Of a stretch of 14,369 nt of DNA, positions 7,888 through 14,369 are shown piece after piece (position 1 is the stretch's first letter; the number at the start of each line of letters is the position of its first letter). A program made the position numbers and the translations under genes. Location: the NCBI GenBank assembly GCA_007127655.1, contig SKYX01000147.1, positions 1-14,369 of the forward strand, in the 5' to 3' direction. Origin of the DNA: Desulfonatronum sp. (GTDB lineage: Bacteria; Desulfobacterota; Desulfovibrionia; Desulfovibrionales; Desulfonatronaceae). A model generated the notes under the pieces. The model saw only the letters and a program-made list of their open reading frames with translations. It was not told the origin of the DNA and ran no database searches.

Positions 7888-7927
7888 ACATTCCGTCTTT
7901 GTAACGACTCAGCTCTCAAAAGACCGG

Positions 7928-7942
7928 GCAAGACAATCGCCA
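7928..7942 (-). promoter_or_regulatory. Candidate sigma54 (-24/-12) promoter for the transglycosylase
   Basis: On the minus strand the sequence reads TGGC-N7-TTGC, the exact core and spacing of an RpoN promoter (GG and GC dinucleotides 10 nt apart). The bases after TGGC are GA rather than the preferred AC. It is 40 nt upstream of the ATG at 7887. It sits at the centre of a 7-bp inverted repeat, CTCAAAA (7915-7921) and TTTTGAG (7948-7954). No enhancer-binding regulator is encoded in the window. Confidence 0.4.
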
Positions 7943-7994
7943 CTGTGTTTTGAGCGTTGACACTGCCGCCGGATGCGCTTCGTCAACTGAAGAG

Positions 7995-10691
7995 TTACCC
8001 GTCGTTTTGGGCAGGAACATCATCTCCATCGCAATTTTTCCTGGGTATCGAGAAGGTGAAGACCGTCCCCTGTCCGGGCTTGCTGTCAGCCCAGATCCGG
8101 CCGCCGTGCTTTTCGATGAATTCCTTGCACAACAGCAGGCCCAGGCCGGAGCCGCGTTCGCCTTCGGTTCCGCGCAGGCAGGTTCTGCGGTCCAGGGCGA
8201 ACAGGCCGCACAGGATGGCCTCGTCCATGCCAACGCCGGTATCCCGGATGGAGACCTGGACCGTCTCCTCGTCCTGTTCCGCGGTGATGCTGATTTCACC
8301 GTCGCGTTGGGTGAACTTGACCGCGTTGAACAGCAGGTTGCGGACCACGGTGCTGAGCATGGGGTGGTCGGCCAGGATGGAGATGTGTTCCGGGACTGAA
8401 CAGCGCACGGCGATGGCTTTTTGGCGGGCGCTGGGCTCGATGAGTTCCAGGGTGCCCCGGATCAGCGTTGAAAGGGTTTGCGGCTGGGGCTCGAAGGGAG
8501 TGATTCCGCGCTGCATCCGGGCCCAGTCCAGGAGATTGTTCAACAGGTTGTAGAGGTTTTCCGCGTTGCCCTTCATGTCTTCGGCCAGCTTGCGGATGTC
8601 CTCCTGGCTCATGTTCTCGATGTGCCCGACCATCAGCCGGATAAAGGACAGGAAGCCGATGAACGGCGAGCGCAGGTCATGGGCGATGATGGCGAAGAAC
8701 TTGTCCTTGTCCGCCAGGGTTTGTTCCAGCCGGGTGTTGACCTGGCGCAGTTCGTCCTTGACCTGGGCCTGTTCGGCCATGGCCCGGACCAGCTTGATCT
8801 GACCGAAACTGAGAGTGGCCAACAGGTCCGCCAGGCGGGCGTAAAAGGCCATGGCCTGGTGGATCGTGTTCCGATCATATCGTGGCACCTGGTCCAGCGC
8901 GTCCAGGTAGGCTTGGGGGGCGAAGCCGTACCTGCGGGCCTGTTCCTGGAACAGGTCCTGATCCGGCATGTCGTCCGTGAACAGAAACTGACCCAGAAAC
9001 ATGTTGCCCAGGTGGCGGCCGCCGATGATGATCGGGGTGGCCATGTCCCAGAGGTTGTTCCTGCATTTGTAGAGCTTGAAGGTCCCGGGGGTGCCCGCGC
9101 TGGAGAGCAGGGTGTCGCTTTCGATGCAATTGCGCAGGGCAGAGGGATGTGCCCGATGGAATTTGACGCAGATATCCTGCCATCCGGTGGCCACCAGCAC
9201 CTTGCCGTGCAGATCCACGATGGCGCTGCCGATGTTGGTCAGGCGGTGGAAATCCTCCATCAGCAGCTGGATGGCCCGGGTGTCGATGATGTCTTCCAGG
9301 GGCAGTTCGCCCACGTCACCATCCGGGGAGAGCAGGGCGTGGAGCTTTTTCCGGACCTGGGCCTCGCTTTCGCGCAGGGCCTGGTCCATGTTTTTGCGCT
9401 CGGTGATGTCCTTGATCAGGCCGTCGTACGTCGTCAACTCCCCACGGGAGTCCAGCCGGGTGACGATGGTGTTGCTCACCCAGCGCAACTCCCCGCCCTT
9501 GCGGATGATCCGGTGTTCCAGCGGATCGGCCCGGCCTTCCACAAGCACCTTGCGGGCCTGCTCCCTGACCAGATCCTGGTCCCCGGGCAAAACCATGTTG
9601 ATCCAAAGATATGGATCCGCGGCGAACTCCTCGGCCGTATAGCCGGTTACGGCAACGCAGGCCGGGCTGTGCACGGTTTGCGCCACGCGGCCGTTCTCGA
9701 TGCGGACGGTGTACAGGTAATCGGTCAGGCATTCCGTGATCCGCCGGTAGCGTTCCTCGCTTTCCAGCAGCGTCTCCTCGGCTCGTTTGCGCTCGGCGAT
9801 GTCCCAGGCCAGATCGGCCAGGGAGGTCAGGGCGTCCAGGTTATCCGCCCCGTAATCCGTCAGCTTGTTGCCCACGCCGAGGATGGCCACGATCCGGTCC
9901 TCCCGCAGCACGGGAACCACCATCTCCCGGACAATGGGCGCATGTCCCTCGGGCAGGCCCCGGCGATGGGGCAGCGCGGCATAGTCGTTGTGGATGACCG
10001 GGGCGCGGGTGTGGACGCAGTCGGCCCAGACTCCGGCCTGGCTTACCGGGTAATGGGTGCCGGCGGAAGGGCTGGCGGTGCAGCTCTCTGCCATGGTTCT
10101 GGCGGACCAGGTTTGCAGGACGATGGTGGACTGGTCATCCTCAAAAAAGTGAAAAAAACCGATCCGGCTTCCGGTCAGCTGTTCCGCTTCGACCAGGGTG
10201 GCCCGGAGCAGTTCGGTCAGGTTTCCGGAGTGGGCCAGGGTCTGGAGCCGGTCCCGGGCGGCCATGATCGCCTCGGTGCGTTTGCGTTCCGAAATATCCG
10301 AAAGAAAGCCCTGATGGAGCAGCACCCGGCCATCGGCATCCCGGACCACGCGCACCGTGGCCGAGGTCCAGAGCGGCGTACCGTCGCGGCGGATCATTCG
10401 GCATTCGTGGTCCACAAGCTCACCATTCTGGTCCAGAAGGCGGACCAAAGCCCGCCGGTCCTCCGGATCGGCGAAGACCTGGACGGCGATATCCGTGACC
10501 GTGGTCAGCAGCTCATTTTCAGACGCGTACCCCAGCAGGCGGACCATGGCCGGATTGGCGCTGAGAAACCGCCCTTTCGGGGTGGCCGTGAATACGCCCA
10601 TGGGCGTGTTGGCCACGAGCGCTTCAAAGTCATGGACGGCTGTGGCATGGGCGGAAGCGACCGGGGAGTCGCTGGGAGACGTGTGGGGCAT
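7995..10691 (-). CDS. Cytosolic PAS-GAF-PAS-PocR hybrid-sensor histidine kinase
   Basis: An 898-residue sensor kinase with no transmembrane segment. Domain order: PAS1 (about 20-138, ending DISERKR), GAF (about 155-298), PAS2 (about 312-432, ending DITERKN), a PocR-type ligand-binding domain (about 468-630, with YKCRNNLWDMATPIIIGGRH and GNMFLGQFLF), a coiled linker (635-662), HisKA with FFAIIAHDLRSPF (phosphoacceptor His671), and HATPase_c with N box NLLFNAVKFT (Asn789), G1 DTGVGM (817-822) and G2 GSGLGL (847-852). All catalytic motifs are intact. PocR domains are thought to bind small organic molecules; Cys508, Cys522 and Cys543 are candidates for a redox or metal role (inference). There is no receiver domain and no response regulator gene nearby. 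The start at 10691 has a TGGAG site seven nt upstream. It follows the DHH-CBS gene by 59 nt. Confidence 0.93.
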   Translation of the reverse strand: MPHTSPSDSPVASAHATAVHDFEALVANTPMGVFTATPKGRFLSANPAMVRLLGYASENELLTTVTDIAVQVFADPEDRRALVRLLDQNGELVDHECRMIRRDGTPLWTSATVRVVRDADGRVLLHQGFLSDISERKRTEAIMAARDRLQTLAHSGNLTELLRATLVEAEQLTGSRIGFFHFFEDDQSTIVLQTWSARTMAESCTASPSAGTHYPVSQAGVWADCVHTRAPVIHNDYAALPHRRGLPEGHAPIVREMVVPVLREDRIVAILGVGNKLTDYGADNLDALTSLADLAWDIAERKRAEETLLESEERYRRITECLTDYLYTVRIENGRVAQTVHSPACVAVTGYTAEEFAADPYLWINMVLPGDQDLVREQARKVLVEGRADPLEHRIIRKGGELRWVSNTIVTRLDSRGELTTYDGLIKDITERKNMDQALRESEAQVRKKLHALLSPDGDVGELPLEDIIDTRAIQLLMEDFHRLTNIGSAIVDLHGKVLVATGWQDICVKFHRAHPSALRNCIESDTLLSSAGTPGTFKLYKCRNNLWDMATPIIIGGRHLGNMFLGQFLFTDDMPDQDLFQEQARRYGFAPQAYLDALDQVPRYDRNTIHQAMAFYARLADLLATLSFGQIKLVRAMAEQAQVKDELRQVNTRLEQTLADKDKFFAIIAHDLRSPFIGFLSFIRLMVGHIENMSQEDIRKLAEDMKGNAENLYNLLNNLLDWARMQRGITPFEPQPQTLSTLIRGTLELIEPSARQKAIAVRCSVPEHISILADHPMLSTVVRNLLFNAVKFTQRDGEISITAEQDEETVQVSIRDTGVGMDEAILCGLFALDRRTCLRGTEGERGSGLGLLLCKEFIEKHGGRIWADSKPGQGTVFTFSIPRKNCDGDDVPAQNDG

Positions 10692-10730
10692 GAGATCTCC
10701 ACGTTTGGGTCAGTTTCAATTCAGATCACG

Positions 10731-10752
10731 GATGCCTTGGAGCGAAGGCATC
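10731..10752 (-). terminator. Intercistronic hairpin overlapping the DHH-CBS stop codon
   Basis: GATGCCTT and AAGGCATC form a perfect 8-bp stem with a 6-nt loop, spanning 10731-10752. The stop codon of the DHH-CBS gene (10753-10751) lies at its 5' base on the minus strand. No T-run follows, so it is not a canonical intrinsic terminator. It may stabilise the upstream mRNA end, block ribosomes or reduce read-through into the kinase gene. Confidence 0.45.
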
Positions 10753-12061
10753 ACAACTCGTACATATTCAAAATGACGGCCGCCCTGGTGATCTCACCGA
10801 CCAGACGGCCTTCCTCAACAACAGGCAGGAACCCCAGGTCCGAATGGGTCATGAGATGCAGGGCCTCGCGCAAGCCCTGGTCCGGATGCACGGTGGCGAC
10901 ATTCTGATGGAGCATGGAGGTTACGGACTTGTCCCATTGCCGGTCCTGCTTGATTTTCCGGAGTTGGCCCTTGTGCAGGACGCCGAGAAGTCTGCCCTGC
11001 TCGTCCACCACCGGCAAGGCTTGGCGACCGGGTTGGCCTTCGGCCTTTGGGGCCTTCGGTCGCTCCAGGATAGCCGAGCCCTCCCGGAGGGTATGCGCGG
11101 GGGTGAGCAGGGTGGAGACCGGGGTCATCAGTTCGCGAACCTGGGTCTGGCTGGTTCGGGACTGGTGGATCTGTTCCAGGACCTGGTCCCGTGTGGATTC
11201 CAACGGGGCCTGGACAACGGCGGAACCGGCCCCGGGGTGGCCTCCGCCGCCCAGGCGGCGGACCACGGCACCCACGTCGAACAGCTTGTTGCCGCGTCCG
11301 ATGACCGCGGACTTGCTGGAGCCCATGGGAAAGATCCCGAACGCGGCGTCAAGACCTTGGATTTCCATGAACTTGGAGACCACGGTGGGCAGCATGTTCA
11401 GCTCCTTGCGGGCGTCCTGGACACAGACTCCCAGGCGCAGGTCGTCCAGGCGGATGATTTCCGGCTCGGCCAGCATCCGGGAGAACAGATCCAGGTGACG
11501 GTCGTCCAGGGAGCTGTCCAGGTACGCGGAAACCACGTTCAGGTCCGCCCCGTTTTCCAGCAGAAAGGCGGCCATGCGGGCGTCCCGGGCCGTGGTGCTG
11601 GGAAAGGACAAAGACCCGGTGTCGTCGTAGATGCCCAGCAGAAACAGGGTGGCATGGATCGGGGAAAAGGGCGTATCCCGGGCCTGAAAGTGTTCCAGAA
11701 GCAGGGTGACCGATGCCCCGACCTCCTCCCGGTATTCCGTCGACGCGGTGATGGTTCCACCAGCCATGTGGTGGTCCCAGACGGTCACCGGCAGATCGTG
11801 GCGAGCTGCCAGTTCCCGCATGGTGTCCAGGCGCTCCCAACTGGATGTGTCCGTGACCACCAACTCGCTTACGGTGGCCAGGTCCACGGAATCCCGGTGG
11901 TTGAGCTGGAGCAGATCCCAATGCACGGCCAGGAATTCGCGCACCGCGGGCTGGACGTGGGACGGGACGAGGCGGGTTGCGCCGGGAAGCAGAAAAGCGG
12001 CCGCAACCATGGAAGCCAGGGCATCGAAGTCGGTGTTGACGTGGGTGGTCACAAGAAGCAT
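10751..12061 (-). CDS. DHH-DHHA1 phosphoesterase with tandem CBS domains
   Basis: A 436-residue soluble protein. The DHH phosphoesterase domain has THVNTDFDALAS (6-17; His7, Asp11, Asp13 as metal ligands), TDTSS (Asp71), WDHHMAGG (Asp96-His97-His98) and IYDDTGS (Asp146-147). The DHHA1 domain ends in GRGNKL and GGGGHPGAGS (271-280). Two CBS domains follow (about 306-372 and 378-436), which normally bind adenine nucleotides as regulators. The parts are complete, with all metal ligands present. Family members hydrolyse short RNA (nanoRNase), pAp or cyclic dinucleotides, so a phosphodiesterase gated by nucleotides is likely but the substrate is unknown. In many deltaproteobacteria the same domains are fused to a tRNA CCA/poly(A) polymerase module; here the ORF ends right after CBS2. 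The start at 12061 has AGGAGA eight nt upstream. It probably heads the transcript containing the kinase gene. Confidence 0.92.
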   Translation of the reverse strand: MLLVTTHVNTDFDALASMVAAAFLLPGATRLVPSHVQPAVREFLAVHWDLLQLNHRDSVDLATVSELVVTDTSSWERLDTMRELAARHDLPVTVWDHHMAGGTITASTEYREEVGASVTLLLEHFQARDTPFSPIHATLFLLGIYDDTGSLSFPSTTARDARMAAFLLENGADLNVVSAYLDSSLDDRHLDLFSRMLAEPEIIRLDDLRLGVCVQDARKELNMLPTVVSKFMEIQGLDAAFGIFPMGSSKSAVIGRGNKLFDVGAVVRRLGGGGHPGAGSAVVQAPLESTRDQVLEQIHQSRTSQTQVRELMTPVSTLLTPAHTLREGSAILERPKAPKAEGQPGRQALPVVDEQGRLLGVLHKGQLRKIKQDRQWDKSVTSMLHQNVATVHPDQGLREALHLMTHSDLGFLPVVEEGRLVGEITRAAVILNMYEL

Positions 12062-12129
12062 CAGCTGGGTCTCCTGTCAGGCGCGCATGGTCAGGGATGA
12101 GTCCTTCGCGACTCACCGGCCGCTCTTCC

Positions 12130-12155
12130 TGTAGCTGATTCCGGACGCGGCTACA
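12130..12155. promoter_or_regulatory. Nested dyad, possible operator
   Basis: The arrangement is TGTAGC-N4-TCCGGA-N4-GCTACA. The outer arms are inverted repeats and the inner hexamer is a palindrome sharing the same centre (between 12142 and 12143), so 18 of 26 positions obey dyad symmetry. A dimeric or tetrameric regulator could bind here, between the two divergent genes. No regulator is identified. Confidence 0.3.
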
Positions 12156-12166
12156 ATCATGATCGT

Positions 12167-12195
12167 TTGCAACAGGCACTGTTCTTCGCTAGGAT
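12167..12195 (+). promoter_or_regulatory. Weak candidate sigma70 promoter for glgP
   Basis: TTGCAA (12167-12172), 17 nt, then TAGGAT (12190-12195): four of six consensus matches in each box with ideal spacing. It would leave a leader of about 115 nt before the glgP ATG. It is the best match on the plus strand of the region but not strong. Confidence 0.3.
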
Positions 12196-12315
12196 TCCGA
12201 GCAGGTTGGCGGGATGTCGCTGAATGGTTGGGCGGTAAGGTGGAAAAGGCATGAATCGCGGGGCGTCGTGATCGCAAGAGTGGAGCAATCAACCAACAAG
12301 GAAAAGGAGAAGTTT

Positions 12316-14369
12316 ATGGCCGAGAAACATCCAGGCAAAGCAGAAGCGGGAGCCTCTCCGGACCAGAAAAGTCAACTCGTCCAGTGGGACGGCGAGTTGC
12401 ATGGCGGCGACAGCGTGGAAGGGCTCAAGCGCGATATCGTGCGGCACGTGGTGACCAGCCTGGGCAACGACTATGCCAAACCCAATACGTTCACGTATTA
12501 CAACGGCCTGGCCCTGGCCATCCGCGACCGGATGATCGTGCAATGGATCAAGACCCAGCGTTCGTACTACAACGAACAGGCCAAGCGGGTATATTACCTG
12601 TCCATGGAATACCTGCACGGCAAGTCGCTGCTGAACAGTCTGCACTGCCTGGGGCTCCATGATCTGGCCAAGGAGGCTCTGGCCGATTTCGGCCTGGACC
12701 TGGAAGACGTGGCCGAGGTGGAGTGGGACGCCGGACTGGGCAACGGTGGTCTGGGCCGGCTGGCCTCCTGCTACCTGGATTCCATGGCCACCCAGTGCAT
12801 CTCCGGCTATGGTTACGGCATCCGCTACGATTACGGCATGTTTCACCAGACCATTGAGAACGGGGCCCAGGTGGAGCAGCCGGACAACTGGACCAAACAT
12901 GGCACCCCCTGGGAGTTCGACCGAGCCCGGTTCATGACTCCGGTCAGCTTCTTCGGCCGGGTCCGGACCTGGGTGGATGACCAGGGCCGGTTGCGTCACG
13001 ACTGGGTGGACACGGAAAAGGTTCTGGCCATGGCCTGCGACCTGCTCGTTCCGGGGTACCGCAACGGTCGGGCCATCAACATGCGGCTCTGGGCCGCCAA
13101 GTCGGACACGGAATTCAACCTGGAGTTCTTCAACACCGGGGACTACATCGGCGCGCTGGAGGCCAAGATCCGGGACGAGACCATCTCCAAGGTGCTCTAT
13201 CCCAGCGACGACAAGCTCCAGGGCCGGGTGCTCCGGCTCTGCCAGCAGTATTTTTTCGTTGCCGCATCCCTGGACGACATTTTGCGACGCTACAAAAAGA
13301 AGTTCGAGACGTTTGATCAGCTACCGGAAATGGCGGTCATCCAGCTCAACGACACCCACCCGACCATCGCCATTCCCGAACTGATGCGCGTCCTGGTGGA
13401 CGAGGAACTGTTGGACTGGGACACGGCCTGGGATCTGTGTACCCGTGTTTTCGCCTACACCAACCACACCATCCTGCCAGAGGCCCTGGAAAGCTGGCCC
13501 TGTTCCCTGATCCAGCGGGTCCTGCCCCGGCACATGGAAATCATCTACGAGATCAACCACCGCTTCATGGAGTGGCTGGACGGCCTGGACGACGGCCACC
13601 CCGACCCCGACGGCCGCAAGTCCCGGCTGTCCATCATCCAGGAGCAACCGGAAAAGGCCGTGCGGATGGCCAATCTGGCCATTGTGGGCAGCTTTTCGGT
13701 CAACGGCGTGGCGGCCATGCACACGGAGATCATCAAGAGTTCGGTATTTCCGGAGTTCCACGCCGTGTTTCCGGGCCGGTTCCGCAACGTGACCAACGGC
13801 GTGACCCCGAGGCGCTGGCTGAACCAGTGCAACCCCGGTCTTGCCGAATTGATCTCGGAAAAGGTTTCCGGCAACTGGCTGTACAATTTGGACCGGCTCC
13901 GCGACCTGGTTCCCCATGCCGAGGACCAGGCTTTCCGGACGGCGTGGCGGGAGGTCAAGCGGGCCAACAAGGAACGCCTGGCGACCTACGTAACCCGCAA
14001 GCTGGGCCTTGAATGCAACCTGGACGCCATGTTCGACGTTCAGGTCAAGCGCATCCACGAATACAAGCGCCAGCTGCTCAACGTGCTGCACGTGATCACC
14101 CTCTACAACCGGATCAAGGCCGACCCCACAAAGGATATTGTCCCCCGAACCGTGTTTTTCGGCGGCAAGGCCGCCCCGTCCTATTTCATGGCCAAGCTGA
14201 TCATCCGGCTGATCAACGGCGTGGCCGACGTGGTCAACCCCGACCCGGACGTGGCCGGTCGGCTGCAGGTGGTTTTTCTGCCCAACTATTGCGTGTCCCA
14301 GGCCGAACGGATCATCCCGGCCACGGAATTGTCCGAGCAGATCTCCACGGCCGGCTACGAGGCCTCGGG
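12316..14369 (+). CDS. glgP: Glycogen/starch/alpha-glucan phosphorylase, C-terminus cut by window edge
   Basis: Releases glucose-1-phosphate from glycogen or maltodextrins by phosphorolysis, using PLP. The frame is open from 12316 to the window end (684 codons plus two bases); the family is usually about 800-850 residues, so roughly the last 150 are missing. Family blocks are plain: YYLSMEYLHGKSL (near 94-106), DAGLGNGGLGRLASCYLDSM (138-157), GYGIRYDYGMFHQ, QLNDTHPTIAIPELMR (343-358), VTNGVTPRRWL (near 492-502), VKRIHEYKRQLLN (577-589), FFGGKAAPSY (near 614-623) and LPNYCVSQAE. The sequence stops inside the EASG motif; the PLP-binding lysine is expected six residues after the last full codon. 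The ATG has AAGGAG seven nt upstream. It is transcribed away from the DHH-CBS gene. MalP cannot be fully excluded, but the sequence reads as GlgP. Confidence 0.96.
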   Translation, partial: MAEKHPGKAEAGASPDQKSQLVQWDGELHGGDSVEGLKRDIVRHVVTSLGNDYAKPNTFTYYNGLALAIRDRMIVQWIKTQRSYYNEQAKRVYYLSMEYLHGKSLLNSLHCLGLHDLAKEALADFGLDLEDVAEVEWDAGLGNGGLGRLASCYLDSMATQCISGYGYGIRYDYGMFHQTIENGAQVEQPDNWTKHGTPWEFDRARFMTPVSFFGRVRTWVDDQGRLRHDWVDTEKVLAMACDLLVPGYRNGRAINMRLWAAKSDTEFNLEFFNTGDYIGALEAKIRDETISKVLYPSDDKLQGRVLRLCQQYFFVAASLDDILRRYKKKFETFDQLPEMAVIQLNDTHPTIAIPELMRVLVDEELLDWDTAWDLCTRVFAYTNHTILPEALESWPCSLIQRVLPRHMEIIYEINHRFMEWLDGLDDGHPDPDGRKSRLSIIQEQPEKAVRMANLAIVGSFSVNGVAAMHTEIIKSSVFPEFHAVFPGRFRNVTNGVTPRRWLNQCNPGLAELISEKVSGNWLYNLDRLRDLVPHAEDQAFRTAWREVKRANKERLATYVTRKLGLECNLDAMFDVQVKRIHEYKRQLLNVLHVITLYNRIKADPTKDIVPRTVFFGGKAAPSYFMAKLIIRLINGVADVVNPDPDVAGRLQVVFLPNYCVSQAERIIPATELSEQISTAGYEAS

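Larger units (their letters stand above)
12062..12315. other. Divergent intergenic region between the DHH-CBS gene and glgP
   Basis: These 254 nt must carry promoters for both directions. I see a small hairpin TGAGTC-N6-GACTCA (12098-12115) in the probable DHH-CBS leader, a nested dyad (12130-12155), a palindrome ATCATGAT (12157-12164) and a weak plus-strand promoter (12167-12195), the last two close together. No protein gene is supported; the open stretches are 15 codons or fewer. Confidence 0.5.

Noticed and set aside
7956..7987. Inverted repeat GTTGAC-N20-GTCAAC after the kinase gene, considered as terminator
   Set aside because: Stem of six pairs with a 20-nt loop and no T-run; unlikely to terminate.
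8478..10907. An 809-codon open frame on the plus strand across the kinase gene
   Set aside because: It lies antisense to a kinase with every domain and motif intact; long antisense frames are common in GC-rich genes. Its translation shows no recognisable domain and is rich in G, Q, V, H and D, as expected from reversed codons.
10751..12061. The DHH-CBS gene as a truncated pseudogene of a longer poly(A) polymerase fusion
   Set aside because: The second CBS domain ends naturally, the next gene starts 59 nt later with its own ribosome-binding site, and no polymerase remnant is found in any frame of the gap.
12251..12271. A six-codon leader ORF (MNRGAS) before glgP with an AAGGTGG site
   Set aside because: Too short to judge and no attenuator stem pair follows; likely chance.
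12289..12999. A 236-codon minus-strand frame and a 256-codon one at 13321-14091 opposite glgP
   Set aside because: Both are shadows of the glgP reading frame, which has all phosphorylase motifs. Neither has a recognisable product.

Overview
The window looks like chromosomal core sequence from a GC-rich anaerobic deltaproteobacterium, most likely a sulfate reducer of the Desulfovibrionales. This is an inference from three things: a Wolinella/Desulfovibrio-type fumarate reductase with a five-helix diheme cytochrome b, a GC-rich codon style, and a PAS/GAF/PocR histidine kinase of a kind common in that group. Gene density is high. I see no mobile elements, CRISPR array, phage genes or obvious horizontally acquired block.

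Left part (1-6244, all minus strand). Reading in the direction of transcription, a tight run begins at 6244: an AlaC-type aminotransferase, homoserine dehydrogenase (hom), CMP-KDO synthetase (kdsB), the small subunit of carbamoyl-phosphate synthase (carA) and a TPR protein. Overlaps of 16 and 4 nt and gaps of 42 and 10 nt suggest one operon. A good sigma70-type promoter lies just upstream of it at 6292-6320. It mixes amino-acid, LPS and pyrimidine/arginine precursor synthesis. After a 102-nt gap with its own promoter candidate comes frdC (cytochrome b of quinol:fumarate reductase), then the start of frdA, which runs off the left edge. A short heptamer tandem repeat lies in the frdC-frdA spacer.

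Middle (6245-6705). A plus-strand tRNA-Ser(GCU) stands alone between two minus-strand genes. It is followed by a C/T-rich, G-poor tract.

Right part (6706-12061, minus strand). In transcription order these are a DHH-DHHA1-CBS-CBS protein, a large soluble PAS-GAF-PAS-PocR histidine kinase with no response regulator beside it, and an MltC-like lytic transglycosylase lipoprotein. The transglycosylase has an apparent twin-arginine motif and a possible sigma54 promoter in front of it. A 254-nt divergent intergenic region separates this group from a plus-strand glycogen/starch/alpha-glucan phosphorylase (glgP) that runs off the right edge just before its PLP lysine.

Most of the window is ordinary housekeeping. 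No strong case for an unknown biological system is visible. The best leads are modest: the DHH-CBS protein without the poly(A)-polymerase/CCA domain found in larger relatives, the orphan PocR kinase beside it, the putative sigma54 site and Tat motif of the transglycosylase, and a nested dyad in the glgP divergent region.
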